From Olsenella profusa F0195 (lineage in GTDB: Bacteria; Actinomycetota; Coriobacteriia; Coriobacteriales; Atopobiaceae): a stretch of 64,000 bases of DNA. Location of the stretch: positions 1 through 64,000 of the forward strand of contig NZ_AWEZ01000045.1 in NCBI RefSeq assembly GCF_000468755.1, read 5' to 3'. Below the pieces are notes generated by a model, which was not told the origin of the DNA, searched no databases, and worked only from the letters and a program-made list of their open reading frames with translations. Shown here in pieces: positions 32,538-40,836 of the stretch. Numbering within the stretch: the first letter of the stretch is position 1; every line of letters starts with the position of its first letter. Position numbers and translations under genes: made by a program.

Positions 32538-34424
32538 ATGGCAGAAGAGACAGAGACCCAACCGCAGGAAGCAGTCGCCACAGAGGAGGCGCCCGTCAAG
32601 CGTCGGCGCGGCCGCCCGCGCAAGAAGCCGGTGGAGGAGACCCCCACACCCGAGGTGACGGAGGGCGATCAGGCGCCTGCGGCAGGCGAGGAGGCGCCCG
32701 TCAAGCGGCGTCGGGGCAGGCCCCGCAAGAAGCGGCCTGGCGAGGAGCAATCGCAGCAGGCAACGCCTGACATCGAGGCCATGACCAAGACGACACAGGA
32801 GTCCACTCAGGCCTCCTCGGTTCCCGGCGAGCCCCCGACGATGACCTTGGATGGTTCCGACGCCACAGCGGCACCCGTTCCCAGGCGGCGGGGTCGCCCA
32901 CGCAAACACCCCCTCCCCGAGCTCGTGGCTGCCCCCGAGGACACGGAGGGCTCGCAGGATGTCGCAGCGGACGCGTCCTCCCAACAGGAGGGGGAGGGGA
33001 ACGCCCCCGTCCAGGAGCAGCACGCCGAGCCGCAGCCGCGTGGTCGGCGCAGCCGGCGCGATCATGAGGGCTTCCGCCGGGATGACCGCCCCGGCCAGCG
33101 TGGCCGCAACCGGCGAAACCGTCGAGGTGGCCCGGCGCAGAATGTGGAGCCCAGCCTCTCGCGCGAGGAGCTGCAGGCCATGAGGGTGGCCGAGCTGCGC
33201 TCCAAGGCGGCGGAGCTTGAGGTCGAGTACCTCGGCCTCAAGAAGGCCGCCCTCGTGGAGGCCATCTATGTGGCCGCCGCGCGTGCGGAGGGCTTCCGCC
33301 GGGTGGAGGGCGTCCTGGAGCTCCAGAGCGAGGGGTACGGCTTCCTCCGCACGGGCAACTACATGAAGGGCGAGAGCGACGCCTTCGTGCACCAGCAGCT
33401 CATCCGCCAGTATGGGCTGCGTGCGGGGGACTGCGTCTCGGGCAGCATCGCGCCCGCGCGCAACAACAGCAAGTACCCTCCTCTGCACAAGGTGGGGGCC
33501 GTCAACGGCCGTGATCCCGAGGAGGGCAAGGGCCGTCCCCGCTTCCGCGACCTCACGCCGATCTTCCCCAACGAGCGTCTCGTCATGGAGCATGGCAGGG
33601 ACTCCATCACCGGTCGTGCCATCGACCTGGTGGCCCCCATCGGCAAGGGCCAGCGCGGCCTCATCGTCTCGCCGCCCAAGGCGGGCAAGACCACGGTGCT
33701 CAAGCACATCTGCCAGTCCATTGCCGTGAACAACCCCGAGGTGCACCTCTTCTGCCTGCTCGTGGACGAGCGCCCCGAGGAGGTCACCGACATGGAGCGC
33801 TCCATCAAGGGCGAGGTCGTCGCATCCACGTTCGACATGCCGGCGTCCAACCACACGGCCGTCTCGGAGCTCGTCATCGAGCACGCCAAGCGCCTGGTGG
33901 AGATGGGGGAGGACGTCGTGGTGGTGCTGGACTCCATCACGCGGCTCGCTCGTGCCTACAACCTGGCCCAGCCTCCCTCGGGCCGCATCCTGTCGGGTGG
34001 CGTTGACTCCGCGGCACTCTACCCGCCCAAGAAGTTCCTGGGTGCCGCACGCAACATCGAGGGCGGCGGCTCGCTCACCATCCTTGCCTCCGCCCTCGTG
34101 GACACGGGCTCCAAGATGGACGAGGTCATCTTCGAGGAGTTCAAGGGCACCGGCAACATGGAGCTCAAGCTTGACCGCGACCTCGCCGACCGTCGCATCT
34201 TCCCGGCCATAGACCCGGTCGCCTCGGGCACGCGCAACGAGGAGCTGCTCATCGATCCCGAGCTGCAGCCGTTCGTCTGGGGCATCCGCCGCATCCTGGC
34301 CAACATGAGCAACACCGAGCGTGCGGCGACGGCCCTGATCAGCGGCCTCAAGAAGACCAACGACAACCAGGAGTTCCTCATCCGTTCGGCCAAGAAGGCC
34401 CAGCAGTCGGAGTATTTGGCCTAG
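32538..34424 (+). CDS. rho: Transcription termination factor Rho with AT-hook-rich N-terminus
   Basis: A 628-residue hexameric RNA helicase that ends transcripts. The conserved body starts near residue 215 with a Rho_N/SAP-like helix domain (REELQAMRVAELRSKAAELE). The RNA-binding fold (GVLELQSEGYGFLRTGNY), Walker A SPPKAGKTT (about 378-386), VLLVDERPEEV-like FCLLVDERPEEVTDM, and the Q/R-loop regions GGGSLTILASALVDTGSKMD follow. The first 200 residues are unlike E. coli Rho: acidic and basic low-complexity sequence with three AT-hook-like GRPRK cores at 25-29, 60-64 and 119-123. Such insertions occur in actinobacterial Rho and broaden RNA binding. ATG 32538 follows GGGAAGAAG. Confidence 0.95.
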   Translation: MAEETETQPQEAVATEEAPVKRRRGRPRKKPVEETPTPEVTEGDQAPAAGEEAPVKRRRGRPRKKRPGEEQSQQATPDIEAMTKTTQESTQASSVPGEPPTMTLDGSDATAAPVPRRRGRPRKHPLPELVAAPEDTEGSQDVAADASSQQEGEGNAPVQEQHAEPQPRGRRSRRDHEGFRRDDRPGQRGRNRRNRRGGPAQNVEPSLSREELQAMRVAELRSKAAELEVEYLGLKKAALVEAIYVAAARAEGFRRVEGVLELQSEGYGFLRTGNYMKGESDAFVHQQLIRQYGLRAGDCVSGSIAPARNNSKYPPLHKVGAVNGRDPEEGKGRPRFRDLTPIFPNERLVMEHGRDSITGRAIDLVAPIGKGQRGLIVSPPKAGKTTVLKHICQSIAVNNPEVHLFCLLVDERPEEVTDMERSIKGEVVASTFDMPASNHTAVSELVIEHAKRLVEMGEDVVVVLDSITRLARAYNLAQPPSGRILSGGVDSAALYPPKKFLGAARNIEGGGSLTILASALVDTGSKMDEVIFEEFKGTGNMELKLDRDLADRRIFPAIDPVASGTRNEELLIDPELQPFVWGIRRILANMSNTERAATALISGLKKTNDNQEFLIRSAKKAQQSEYLA

Positions 34425-34451
34425 GGGCATCCCGGCAGACGTGCACCTCTC

Positions 34452-34479
34452 GTGGCCTCCGCCCTTGGGCGGGGGCCAC
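34452..34479 (+). terminator. Hairpin downstream of rho
   Basis: GTGGCCTCCGCCC pairs with GGGCGGGGGCCAC (one U-G wobble) around TT, 28 bases after the rho stop. No U-tract follows, so it may only protect the 3' end. Confidence 0.5.
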
Positions 34480-34499
34480 CTGTGATGCTGTGGGTGCTA

Positions 34500-34680
34500 C
34501 CTGGCAACTGACTGGGGGATGTTCAGTTATTACTTTTCATTATGGTTATTTATATGTTCTATCGCTTACAGATAAGGTACCGCTTACGGATAATTAAGTT
34601 CCATTTATCTACTATCCTCTGATAAGGTCTCTGCTGGCCTTCTCAAATGCATACCTTTTTCCCAGGCACCGCCATTGCTC
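34500..34680 (+). promoter_or_regulatory. AT-rich control region of the bacteriocin locus with direct repeats
   Basis: This stretch is strikingly A/T-rich for the window. CGCTTACAGATAAGG (34563-34577) is repeated as CGCTTACGGATAATT (34581-34595) with a period of 18 bases. A third GATAAGG occurs at 34621-34627. Possible promoter elements overlap (TTACGG 34584-34589, TATCTA 34606-34611). Tandem direct repeats in front of bacteriocin genes are often sites for a response regulator, but no regulator gene is adjacent. Confidence 0.5.
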
Positions 34681-34696
34681 GAGAACGGAGACAGCC

Positions 34697-34987
34697 ATGA
34701 AAGGCAAGAAGTCTGTCATATGAGCTCTGCTCTGCTGCGCCCTGTGTTTCGGCGGACCGACCGCTGCCCTAGCGAGGACCGTGTACTACAAGGGTCGTGC
34801 AGTGTTTTGGAACTATAGGCGTAACGCGGGAGTGTATGGATTCTCTGATTGCAACTCCCAGACCTACGAGCACTGCTCCTCCTGCAACGGGTATGTGTCC
34901 GGTTGGAAGAAACCGGGAGTCCTGTCGCAGGCGTGGGGCTTTATAGGTGCGAGTACCCTCCAACCATACTGGAACTGCAGGGGATAG
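34697..34987 (+). pseudogene. Lactococcin-972-like bacteriocin precursor, interrupted by TGA at codon 9
   Basis: The frame from ATG 34697 (GGAG six bases upstream) reads MKGKKSVI, then TGA at 34721-34723. It continues as a perfect signal-peptide core (ALLCCALCFGGPTAALA) and a 70-residue mature peptide to TAG at 34985. Without the TGA this is a normal 96-residue precursor with cleavage after Ala-Leu-Ala. The mature part has AGVYGFSDCNS, a central CSSCNG, KKPGVLSQAWG and a C-terminal PYWNCRG. This follows the layout of lactococcin 972 (GVxSxY, middle His/Ser-Val, Trp, aromatic end) but adds four Cys. The two downstream genes are the usual lactococcin-972 partners, which strongly supports identity. 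As read, no secreted product would be made. Confidence 0.72.
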
Positions 34988-35055
34988 GAGCCTCGCGAAG
35001 TACCAGGCAACACTCCCTCATGTCACGTAAGGCAACTCCTCAATGGCGGTGCCCC

Positions 35056-37227
35056 ATGAAGAAGATCCGTTCTGCGATCAGCCTCGTCGTCATAGCCTTC
35101 CTTGGCATCACATCCCTCATCTGCGCAAAGGGCATCCTGGAGGGTTTGGCCGCACGATCGGCCGAGTCGTGGCTGTCAGACCAACCAAGCATATACACTA
35201 CACAGCTGACCGACGACCAGAAGGATGCGCTCGTCTCAACGCTCCAAGAGCTCTCCGGCGAGAGGGGCTTCATCGCAGTGAGCCGGGACAAGGAGTCCCT
35301 GCAATCGGGTGCCACCCTCTACACCTTCAGCGTGCTGGCCACGCCGGGCACAGGCAACGCCTCCCTCGACCCCCTGACCCTCCTCGACACCACGGTGATA
35401 GACGATTCCCTGTTGAGAGCCGTGATCGACGCAGGGCCTGATGGCTATGCGGGCTATGGGAACGATGCCCTCTCGCGGGTGGCGAGCCTTCCCAGCATCA
35501 GATCCGGGCTGTACTTTCGCATAGACAGGCTGGACTCGGGGGCAAACCTCGGGAGCACCTGCACGTTTGTCGGCCTGAGCGACAGCGAGTCCCAGGCGTT
35601 GGTTGACGACCTGTCGTCGACCATAGGGGTGAGTGCGGAGACCCTCACCACGAGGATGTCGGGTTCGACCACGGAGCTAGGACTCCTCTACTGGTTCTGC
35701 GCTGGGGCCTTCATCCTGCTTGCCATCGTGCTCTGCCTGCTCATGGTGACCCACTCGCTGCTGGAGCTCAAGACGCTGGGGGTACACCTCATGCTGGGCT
35801 GGAGCAGGGGGGACTTCGCCTGTGAGCTGCTCGGTGCCCAGGCACGGCAGCTCCCCGTCGTCTTACCCATAGGGGCGCTGGGGACGCTCGCCATCCTCGA
35901 GGGCTTTGCCCTGCGCCCCGCCGTTGTGGGGTTTGCCCTCGCATCCGTGCTGCCGGCGGTGGTCGCGGTGCTTGTCACCGCCGTCATCTCCATCGTCCCC
36001 CTCTTTACCGCACGTCCGGTCGAGGCCATCTGCGGTCGCTACTCGCGCCGTGGGTTCTACGCGCTGGCCATGGCGGTCTACCTTCTGTGCATGGTCGCGA
36101 TCTTTGGGGGTTGCCTGTACATCGACCAGCCCCTCGCCATGTACGCCAACCTGGCGCGCACGCGCACCACATGGAGCGAATACGAGGACTGGTACGTGGT
36201 GAGGGACTTCGAGCTGAACGGGTCTCCCTTAACGGGCAACCCGATGGACTACTCCGAGGACCTGTATGCATGGTACGCCAAGCACGAGCATGACGAGGGC
36301 GTCTATCTGGCGAACGTCAGCCGCTATGAGGAGGCGACCATCGACGCATACACGGGGGGGAGCTCCGACTCCAAGCCAGAGCCGTTCTGGTACCTTGCGG
36401 CATCCCCCTCCTACCTGAGGAAGGTCGGCATAGGCCTCCCGGGCGACGTCATCGAGAGGGCCGAGCAGGGCGTGCGCGTCTACCTTCTGCCAGAGTCCCT
36501 GGACGCCTCCGAGGCCGAGGCAATGCAGAGGCTCCTCGTTGCCTCCAGTGAGCCGGTCGACTCCAACATCGTCACGACCTTCATGAAGAGCCCCACGTAC
36601 GAGTTTGTCCCCTATGACGGAAGCAAGGAGCTCTTCACGTGGAGCACGGACTCGGGACGGCCGGTCACGGCAGGAAACTTTGTCATAGCGGTCGTGACGG
36701 CGGAGAACATGGTGCCCTTCGAGTCGGAGAGCCTCGTCGCCTCGGGCCTGGAGAACGGGTACGTGAAGCTGGACGAGCAGGCTGCATCCATGCTGCTTGG
36801 CGATGACGGCGAGGCGTCCCTCGAAGGGTCCCTCAACGCCCGCTTTGTCACCGTGGAGAACTACATCGACGGCATACAGAAGAGCCTCAGGGACCTCTTC
36901 GCCCTCTTCTCCATCGTCCTTGTCCTTCTGGTTGCCACCGTCGCCGTCATGGTCGCGTGCATCATCGACGTCGTCAACCGGGTGAGCGCCCGGGAGATCT
37001 CCGTGAAGTACGTCCTGGGGTTTGGCACCTGGGAGCTGTACCGCCGGGAGATCCTGTTCGTGACCATATCGACTATGGTGGGTGTTACCATCTGCGCACT
37101 ACTCCGGTGCAAGGCAGGCCTGCTCGTGGGTGGCGCCCTGCTGCTCGTCTCGAACCTCGTCATCGTCCTCACGTCACGCCAGAGGACCACGGCCGTCGTG
37201 CTGGAAACCGTCTCAAAGGAGCAGTGA
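35056..37227 (+). CDS. Bacteriocin-associated integral membrane protein (DUF1430/TIGR01654-like)
   Basis: A 723-residue membrane protein of the lactococcin-972 immunity/export type. One N-terminal span (AISLVVIAFLGITSLICA) is followed by an external domain, about four spans around residues 205-340, a second large external domain, and three C-terminal spans ending near VLETVSKEQ. The layout is FtsX/MacB-like. The stretch EISVKYVLGFGTWELYRREI resembles the coupling region of such permeases. The start ATG 35056 begins a clear signal anchor. It uses about ten AUA isoleucine codons, more than its neighbours, hinting at foreign origin. It overlaps the ATPase gene in TGATG. Together they probably give self-immunity or export. 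Confidence 0.85.
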   Translation: MKKIRSAISLVVIAFLGITSLICAKGILEGLAARSAESWLSDQPSIYTTQLTDDQKDALVSTLQELSGERGFIAVSRDKESLQSGATLYTFSVLATPGTGNASLDPLTLLDTTVIDDSLLRAVIDAGPDGYAGYGNDALSRVASLPSIRSGLYFRIDRLDSGANLGSTCTFVGLSDSESQALVDDLSSTIGVSAETLTTRMSGSTTELGLLYWFCAGAFILLAIVLCLLMVTHSLLELKTLGVHLMLGWSRGDFACELLGAQARQLPVVLPIGALGTLAILEGFALRPAVVGFALASVLPAVVAVLVTAVISIVPLFTARPVEAICGRYSRRGFYALAMAVYLLCMVAIFGGCLYIDQPLAMYANLARTRTTWSEYEDWYVVRDFELNGSPLTGNPMDYSEDLYAWYAKHEHDEGVYLANVSRYEEATIDAYTGGSSDSKPEPFWYLAASPSYLRKVGIGLPGDVIERAEQGVRVYLLPESLDASEAEAMQRLLVASSEPVDSNIVTTFMKSPTYEFVPYDGSKELFTWSTDSGRPVTAGNFVIAVVTAENMVPFESESLVASGLENGYVKLDEQAASMLLGDDGEASLEGSLNARFVTVENYIDGIQKSLRDLFALFSIVLVLLVATVAVMVACIIDVVNRVSAREISVKYVLGFGTWELYRREILFVTISTMVGVTICALLRCKAGLLVGGALLLVSNLVIVLTSRQRTTAVVLETVSKEQ

Positions 37228-37886
37228 TGCATCCGTACATCCAGGTAGAGTCCCTCTCCAAGTCCTTCGGACAGCACAGGATCCTCTCGGGCCTCGACCT
37301 GGCCGTACAAAAGGGGGACACGGTCGCCATCACCGGGCCCTCGGGCTGCGGCAAGACCACCCTGCTCAACATGCTGGGGCTGCTCGACACCCCCGACTCG
37401 GGCGAGATCCGCCTCGCGGGCACGAGGTATCCTGGAATCAACACCAGGCAGGCGATGCTCCTGCGTCGCAACGAGATCAACTACCTCTTTCAGTCCTTCG
37501 CGCTCATCGACTCGAGGGCGGTGCGCGACAACCTCATGCTCTCCCTGTACTACACCAAGCTGGACAAGGGCAGGAAGCTGTCCCTCATCCAGAAGATGTT
37601 GGAGAGGTTCTCCGTCGGCGACAAGCTGGACTCCATGGTGAGCGAGCTCTCTGGCGGGGAGAAGCAGCGTGTGGCGATCGCCCGGGCCATGCTGAAGCCG
37701 GGAGGCCTCATCCTGGCCGACGAGCCGACGGGCTCCCTGGACGCGCGGATGGCAACCACCGTCATGGAGGCGCTCGTCTCGGCCACCCGCGACACGGGCA
37801 AGACGCTCGTGGTGGTGACCCATGACATGGGCATGGCGGCGAAGTGCGCCCGCATCCTGCGCATGTCGGGAGGGACGCTCGCATAG
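37227..37886 (+). CDS. Bacteriocin-locus ABC transporter ATPase (lactococcin-972 type)
   Basis: A 219-residue ATPase of the LolD/MacB-like branch. GPSGCGKTT Walker A, QSFALID Q-loop, LSGGEKQRVAIARAM signature, GLILADEPTGSLD Walker B and VVTHDMGMAAKCA H-loop are intact. AAAGGAG precedes the ATG, which overlaps the upstream stop, so the membrane protein and ATPase are made together as one transporter. This three-gene order (precursor, DUF1430 protein, ATPase) defines lactococcin-972 loci. Intact partner genes next to a broken precursor could maintain immunity. Confidence 0.9.
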   Translation: MHPYIQVESLSKSFGQHRILSGLDLAVQKGDTVAITGPSGCGKTTLLNMLGLLDTPDSGEIRLAGTRYPGINTRQAMLLRRNEINYLFQSFALIDSRAVRDNLMLSLYYTKLDKGRKLSLIQKMLERFSVGDKLDSMVSELSGGEKQRVAIARAMLKPGGLILADEPTGSLDARMATTVMEALVSATRDTGKTLVVVTHDMGMAAKCARILRMSGGTLA

Positions 37887-37937
37887 GCGGTCGTGGGCCT
37901 GGCGGCCGGTGCCTGCGCCAAGAAACTGCCACTGGTT

Positions 37938-37957
37938 CGGAAAATCCCCGTTTTCCG
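37938..37957 (+). terminator. Small A/T-stem hairpin after the bacteriocin locus
   Basis: CGGAAAA and TTTTCCG pair around TCCCCG, about 50 bases after the ATPase stop. It may end the bacteriocin transcript. A TATGAT box at 37,982-37,987 follows and could start the next gene. Confidence 0.45.
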
Positions 37958-38121
37958 CTTCGCTTCAGGCGTGACATGCCGTATGATGCAGCAAGGAAGG
38001 CAAACGGCACACGCAGCTACATCGAACCCAGCCGTGCTTCATGCTGCGAGGACCCAAGGGTCCTTGCCATCTGCGGCACATCGATTCCCTGCATGGGCCA
38101 AGGCGAGCGGGGAGTGTGGTC

Positions 38122-39309
38122 ATGATTGGGGCAAACGGCACAGCTGCAATACGAGCGGGTCTCGTGGTGACTCCATGTGCGTTCTCAATAACCGGTGCCT
38201 CTGGTGCCACGGACGTCATCGCAGGCCCGCCCTCGCCCAATCTTGCCGAGACCTTTGCCCTCGGTGTCCTCATTGGGGCGACGGCATCCCTCATCGTGGC
38301 GCTCATGATGCGCCATGCGCGGGCGCGCAGGGAGCGTGAGCTTGGCAGCACCTCGACGCTGAGCGCCTCTGCCCGCCGGTCCCTGCACATCCGCCATCGC
38401 GTGGGGGGGCTGGCGAAGGAGGGCGACGAGGAGCCAACGGGGCTTGAGACCTATGTGCCACGGCACATGGCCACCCAGCTCGAGGACGTCGCCGCGAGCT
38501 ACGTGCGCGGCCAGTCCATCTCCGAGCGCATGAGGTCACGTGCGCGCGGCGTGCGCGACGTGCTCACAGAGCGCCTAGGCACGGACGAGTTCGAGGGGCT
38601 GCCGATCATCGAGCGCGCGGATGGCACGGTGGGCGACGTGGGCACCGCCTGGTGGAACGCAAGGCTGGGCGACTCCGTCGTGTCCGTGGGCCCCACGTCG
38701 AGCGCGAGCGTCCCGTCCGTGGACGCCGAGGCCGTCCCGCCGAGCGACGAGCTCTCCGTTCCCTCGTGGGTGAATGGCGCCGGCAGTGGCGCACGGGATG
38801 TGCGGGGTACGTCGGCATCCGGTGCCACCGGTCGCGCCCGCGCCCGTGCGGCGCTCGTCGCCCGCCGCATCGCCGAGGTGGACGAGGGGGTGTTCCCCGT
38901 CAAGCGCAACGTCGCCGAGCTTGACCACGATGACGTCTGGGACATGGCGCTTGCCGGCATGGACGAGAGCATCGGCAGCTACGTCGTGCCCGTCGCACCC
39001 CCGAGATCCACGTCCGCCGCCATCGACGAGTTCGAGGAGGAGGCCACCGAGCCGCTGCCCTTCAAGGCGCCGGCGGGGCATCCTGAGGTCGTGGACACCG
39101 AGACGTATATCGACTACCTCATCAGTGACGAGTTCTCGCGCAACCAGTCGGATGCCGCGCGCGCGAGCTCGCGCAACTACCTCCGCCTGATCGAGGGTGG
39201 CTCACAGGCGCTCAGGTCCACGGACGCGCTCCCCCGTCGTCAACGTATGCGCAGGGTGGAGTATCGTCCCAGGCACCTCGCCCCGCTGAATGATGCGCGC
39301 ATGGCGTAG
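38122..39309 (+). CDS. Unknown protein with one N-terminal membrane span
   Basis: A 395-residue protein that I do not recognise. A hydrophobic segment ETFALGVLIGATASLIVALMM lies near residues 41-61, followed by basic RHARARRERE, giving a single anchor with a long cytoplasmic part. The rest alternates Ser/Pro-rich low-complexity stretches with short charged motifs such as PVKRNVAELDHDDVWDMALA and TETYIDYLISDEF, which may be protein-binding segments. GGGGAG lies before ATG 38122, and GTG codons just upstream are alternatives. It stands alone between the bacteriocin locus and the amino acid importer. Composition matches host genes, so it is probably lineage-specific rather than imported. Confidence 0.7.
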   Translation: MIGANGTAAIRAGLVVTPCAFSITGASGATDVIAGPPSPNLAETFALGVLIGATASLIVALMMRHARARRERELGSTSTLSASARRSLHIRHRVGGLAKEGDEEPTGLETYVPRHMATQLEDVAASYVRGQSISERMRSRARGVRDVLTERLGTDEFEGLPIIERADGTVGDVGTAWWNARLGDSVVSVGPTSSASVPSVDAEAVPPSDELSVPSWVNGAGSGARDVRGTSASGATGRARARAALVARRIAEVDEGVFPVKRNVAELDHDDVWDMALAGMDESIGSYVVPVAPPRSTSAAIDEFEEEATEPLPFKAPAGHPEVVDTETYIDYLISDEFSRNQSDAARASSRNYLRLIEGGSQALRSTDALPRRQRMRRVEYRPRHLAPLNDARMA

Positions 39310-39476
39310 CGTCCTCCCCTGACATGTTGTCGGTGGCATCTTCAGTGTTACGAAAGGAATAAGTATCATCGCCGTCGATGCGATGGGGGCCACCCATGCA
39401 TAAGGTAGCGAGGTATCCGCTGGTCCTCTGGATGGGCTGGCACCATGTACCCACGCGCGTACCCAGGGAGGGTGAA

Positions 39477-40661
39477 ATGGCTGACGCAATGAGCAGACGC
39501 AACTTCGTGAGGCTCGGTGGTGTGGCTGCGGCTGGCATGGGCGCGGTGTCGCTCCTCGCTGGATGCGGCAACTCCCCTAACGCAGGGTCCACCACCATCA
39601 AGCTGGGTATGCTCGGTCCGTTCACGGGCGATGTCGCCCAGTATGGCACGGCGTGCCGCAACGGCGTCGAGCTCTACTTCGAGCAGAACCCCAAGATTGG
39701 TGACTACACCGTCGACCTCGACGAGCAGGACGAGAAGGGCGACGCCACCGAGGCGGTCAACGTCTACAACAAGATGGCCGAGGACGGCGTTGCGGGCATC
39801 ATCGGCGACGTTACGTCCACGCCCACCATCGCCGTCGCCCAGGCCTCCGCGAATGACAACCTGCCCTGCGTAACGCCCTCCGCGACCGCGGCGGACGTCA
39901 TCGCGTACGGCAGCAACACGTTCCGCGCCTGCGTCACCGATCCGTTCCAGGGCAAGGTCATGGCGGACTTCGCCTCCCAGCAGGGATGGGGGACGGTGGG
40001 CACCATCTTCAATTCGGGTGACGATTACTCCACGGGTGTCAACCAGGCGTTCTGTGACGAGGCCTCCGCCCGGGGCATCACCGTCGCCACCCAGCAGGGC
40101 TATTCTGCGGGTGACGTCGACTTCAACGGCCAGCTCACGACCATCATCTCGGCCAAGGTGGATGCCATCTTCTGCCCTAACTACTACAGTGACGATGGCA
40201 AGATCATCACCCAGGCCCGTCAGCAGGGCTACGCCGGCCCCATCTTTGGCGTGGACGGCTGGGACGGCATCGCGTCCGGTAACTACGCCTCCGCAGATGA
40301 CCTGCAGGGCTGCTACTACTGCTGCTCCTTCGTCGCCACCAACAGCGATGCCAAGGTCCAGCAGTTCGTCTCGGACTACAAGGCAAAGTTCGGCGACGGG
40401 CCCACCAACTTCTGTGCCTTGGGGTACGACGCCGCCATGGTGCTCGCCTGTGGCATCGCGTCCGCGCTCGATGCGGGGGCCAAGCCCTCTGACAAGGACT
40501 TCCCCGACAAGGTCGTGAGCACCATCGCCTCGAACGAGGTCGAGGGTGTGACGGGCACGATCTCCTACAAGGGCACGGGCGATCCAGACAAGTCCACGCT
40601 GATCGTCTCGTTCGCCACCGACGGCTCCACGAACGTGTACTCCACGATTTCGGCCGACTAG
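39477..40661 (+). CDS. livJ: Branched-chain amino acid ABC transporter, substrate-binding lipoprotein
   Basis: A 394-residue type I periplasmic binding protein. The signal SRRNFVRLGGVAAAG is twin-arginine, and LLAGC is the lipobox with Cys near residue 30. The mature start TIKLGMLGPFTGDVAQYG and YNKMAEDGVAGIIGDVTSTPT match the LivJ/LivK family, where the latter loop binds the amino acid carboxylate. GGGAGGG precedes ATG 39477. It is separated from livH by a terminator, which would let binding protein be made in excess over the membrane parts. The ligand is most likely Leu/Ile/Val, though other amino acids are possible in the family. Confidence 0.92.
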   Translation: MADAMSRRNFVRLGGVAAAGMGAVSLLAGCGNSPNAGSTTIKLGMLGPFTGDVAQYGTACRNGVELYFEQNPKIGDYTVDLDEQDEKGDATEAVNVYNKMAEDGVAGIIGDVTSTPTIAVAQASANDNLPCVTPSATAADVIAYGSNTFRACVTDPFQGKVMADFASQQGWGTVGTIFNSGDDYSTGVNQAFCDEASARGITVATQQGYSAGDVDFNGQLTTIISAKVDAIFCPNYYSDDGKIITQARQQGYAGPIFGVDGWDGIASGNYASADDLQGCYYCCSFVATNSDAKVQQFVSDYKAKFGDGPTNFCALGYDAAMVLACGIASALDAGAKPSDKDFPDKVVSTIASNEVEGVTGTISYKGTGDPDKSTLIVSFATDGSTNVYSTISAD

Positions 40662-40712
40662 CCAACGCATCCCGAGGCCGGTGGGCCCGCATCGCGGTAA
40701 CTGGCCGTCGCG

Positions 40713-40741
40713 AGGTGCCCGGGTACGTCCGGGCACCTTTT
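40713..40741 (+). terminator. Terminator between livJ and livH
   Basis: AGGTGCCCGG and CCGGGCACCT form a ten-base-pair stem around GTACGT, followed by TTTTGGG. Partial readthrough would set the ratio of binding protein to permease. Confidence 0.85.
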
Positions 40742-40836
40742 GGGTGCGTCATGCCGGCAGGCGCGCGCAGGCCGACGCATGCGACCCCTGGTGCCGCCGC
40801 CTTGTTCGATTGGCTCTCTAGAGAGGAGCGTTTGCC

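Noticed and set aside
34721-34723. Recoding of the bacteriocin TGA as Trp or selenocysteine
   Set aside because: TGA is an ordinary stop elsewhere in the window (for example the genes ending at 1562 and 37227). No SECIS-like structure or Sec machinery is seen.
34849-35055. Longer start for the DUF1430-like protein inside the bacteriocin gene
   Set aside because: The added residues are out of frame with the bacteriocin, lack conservation, and would bury the clear N-terminal signal anchor at ATG 35056.
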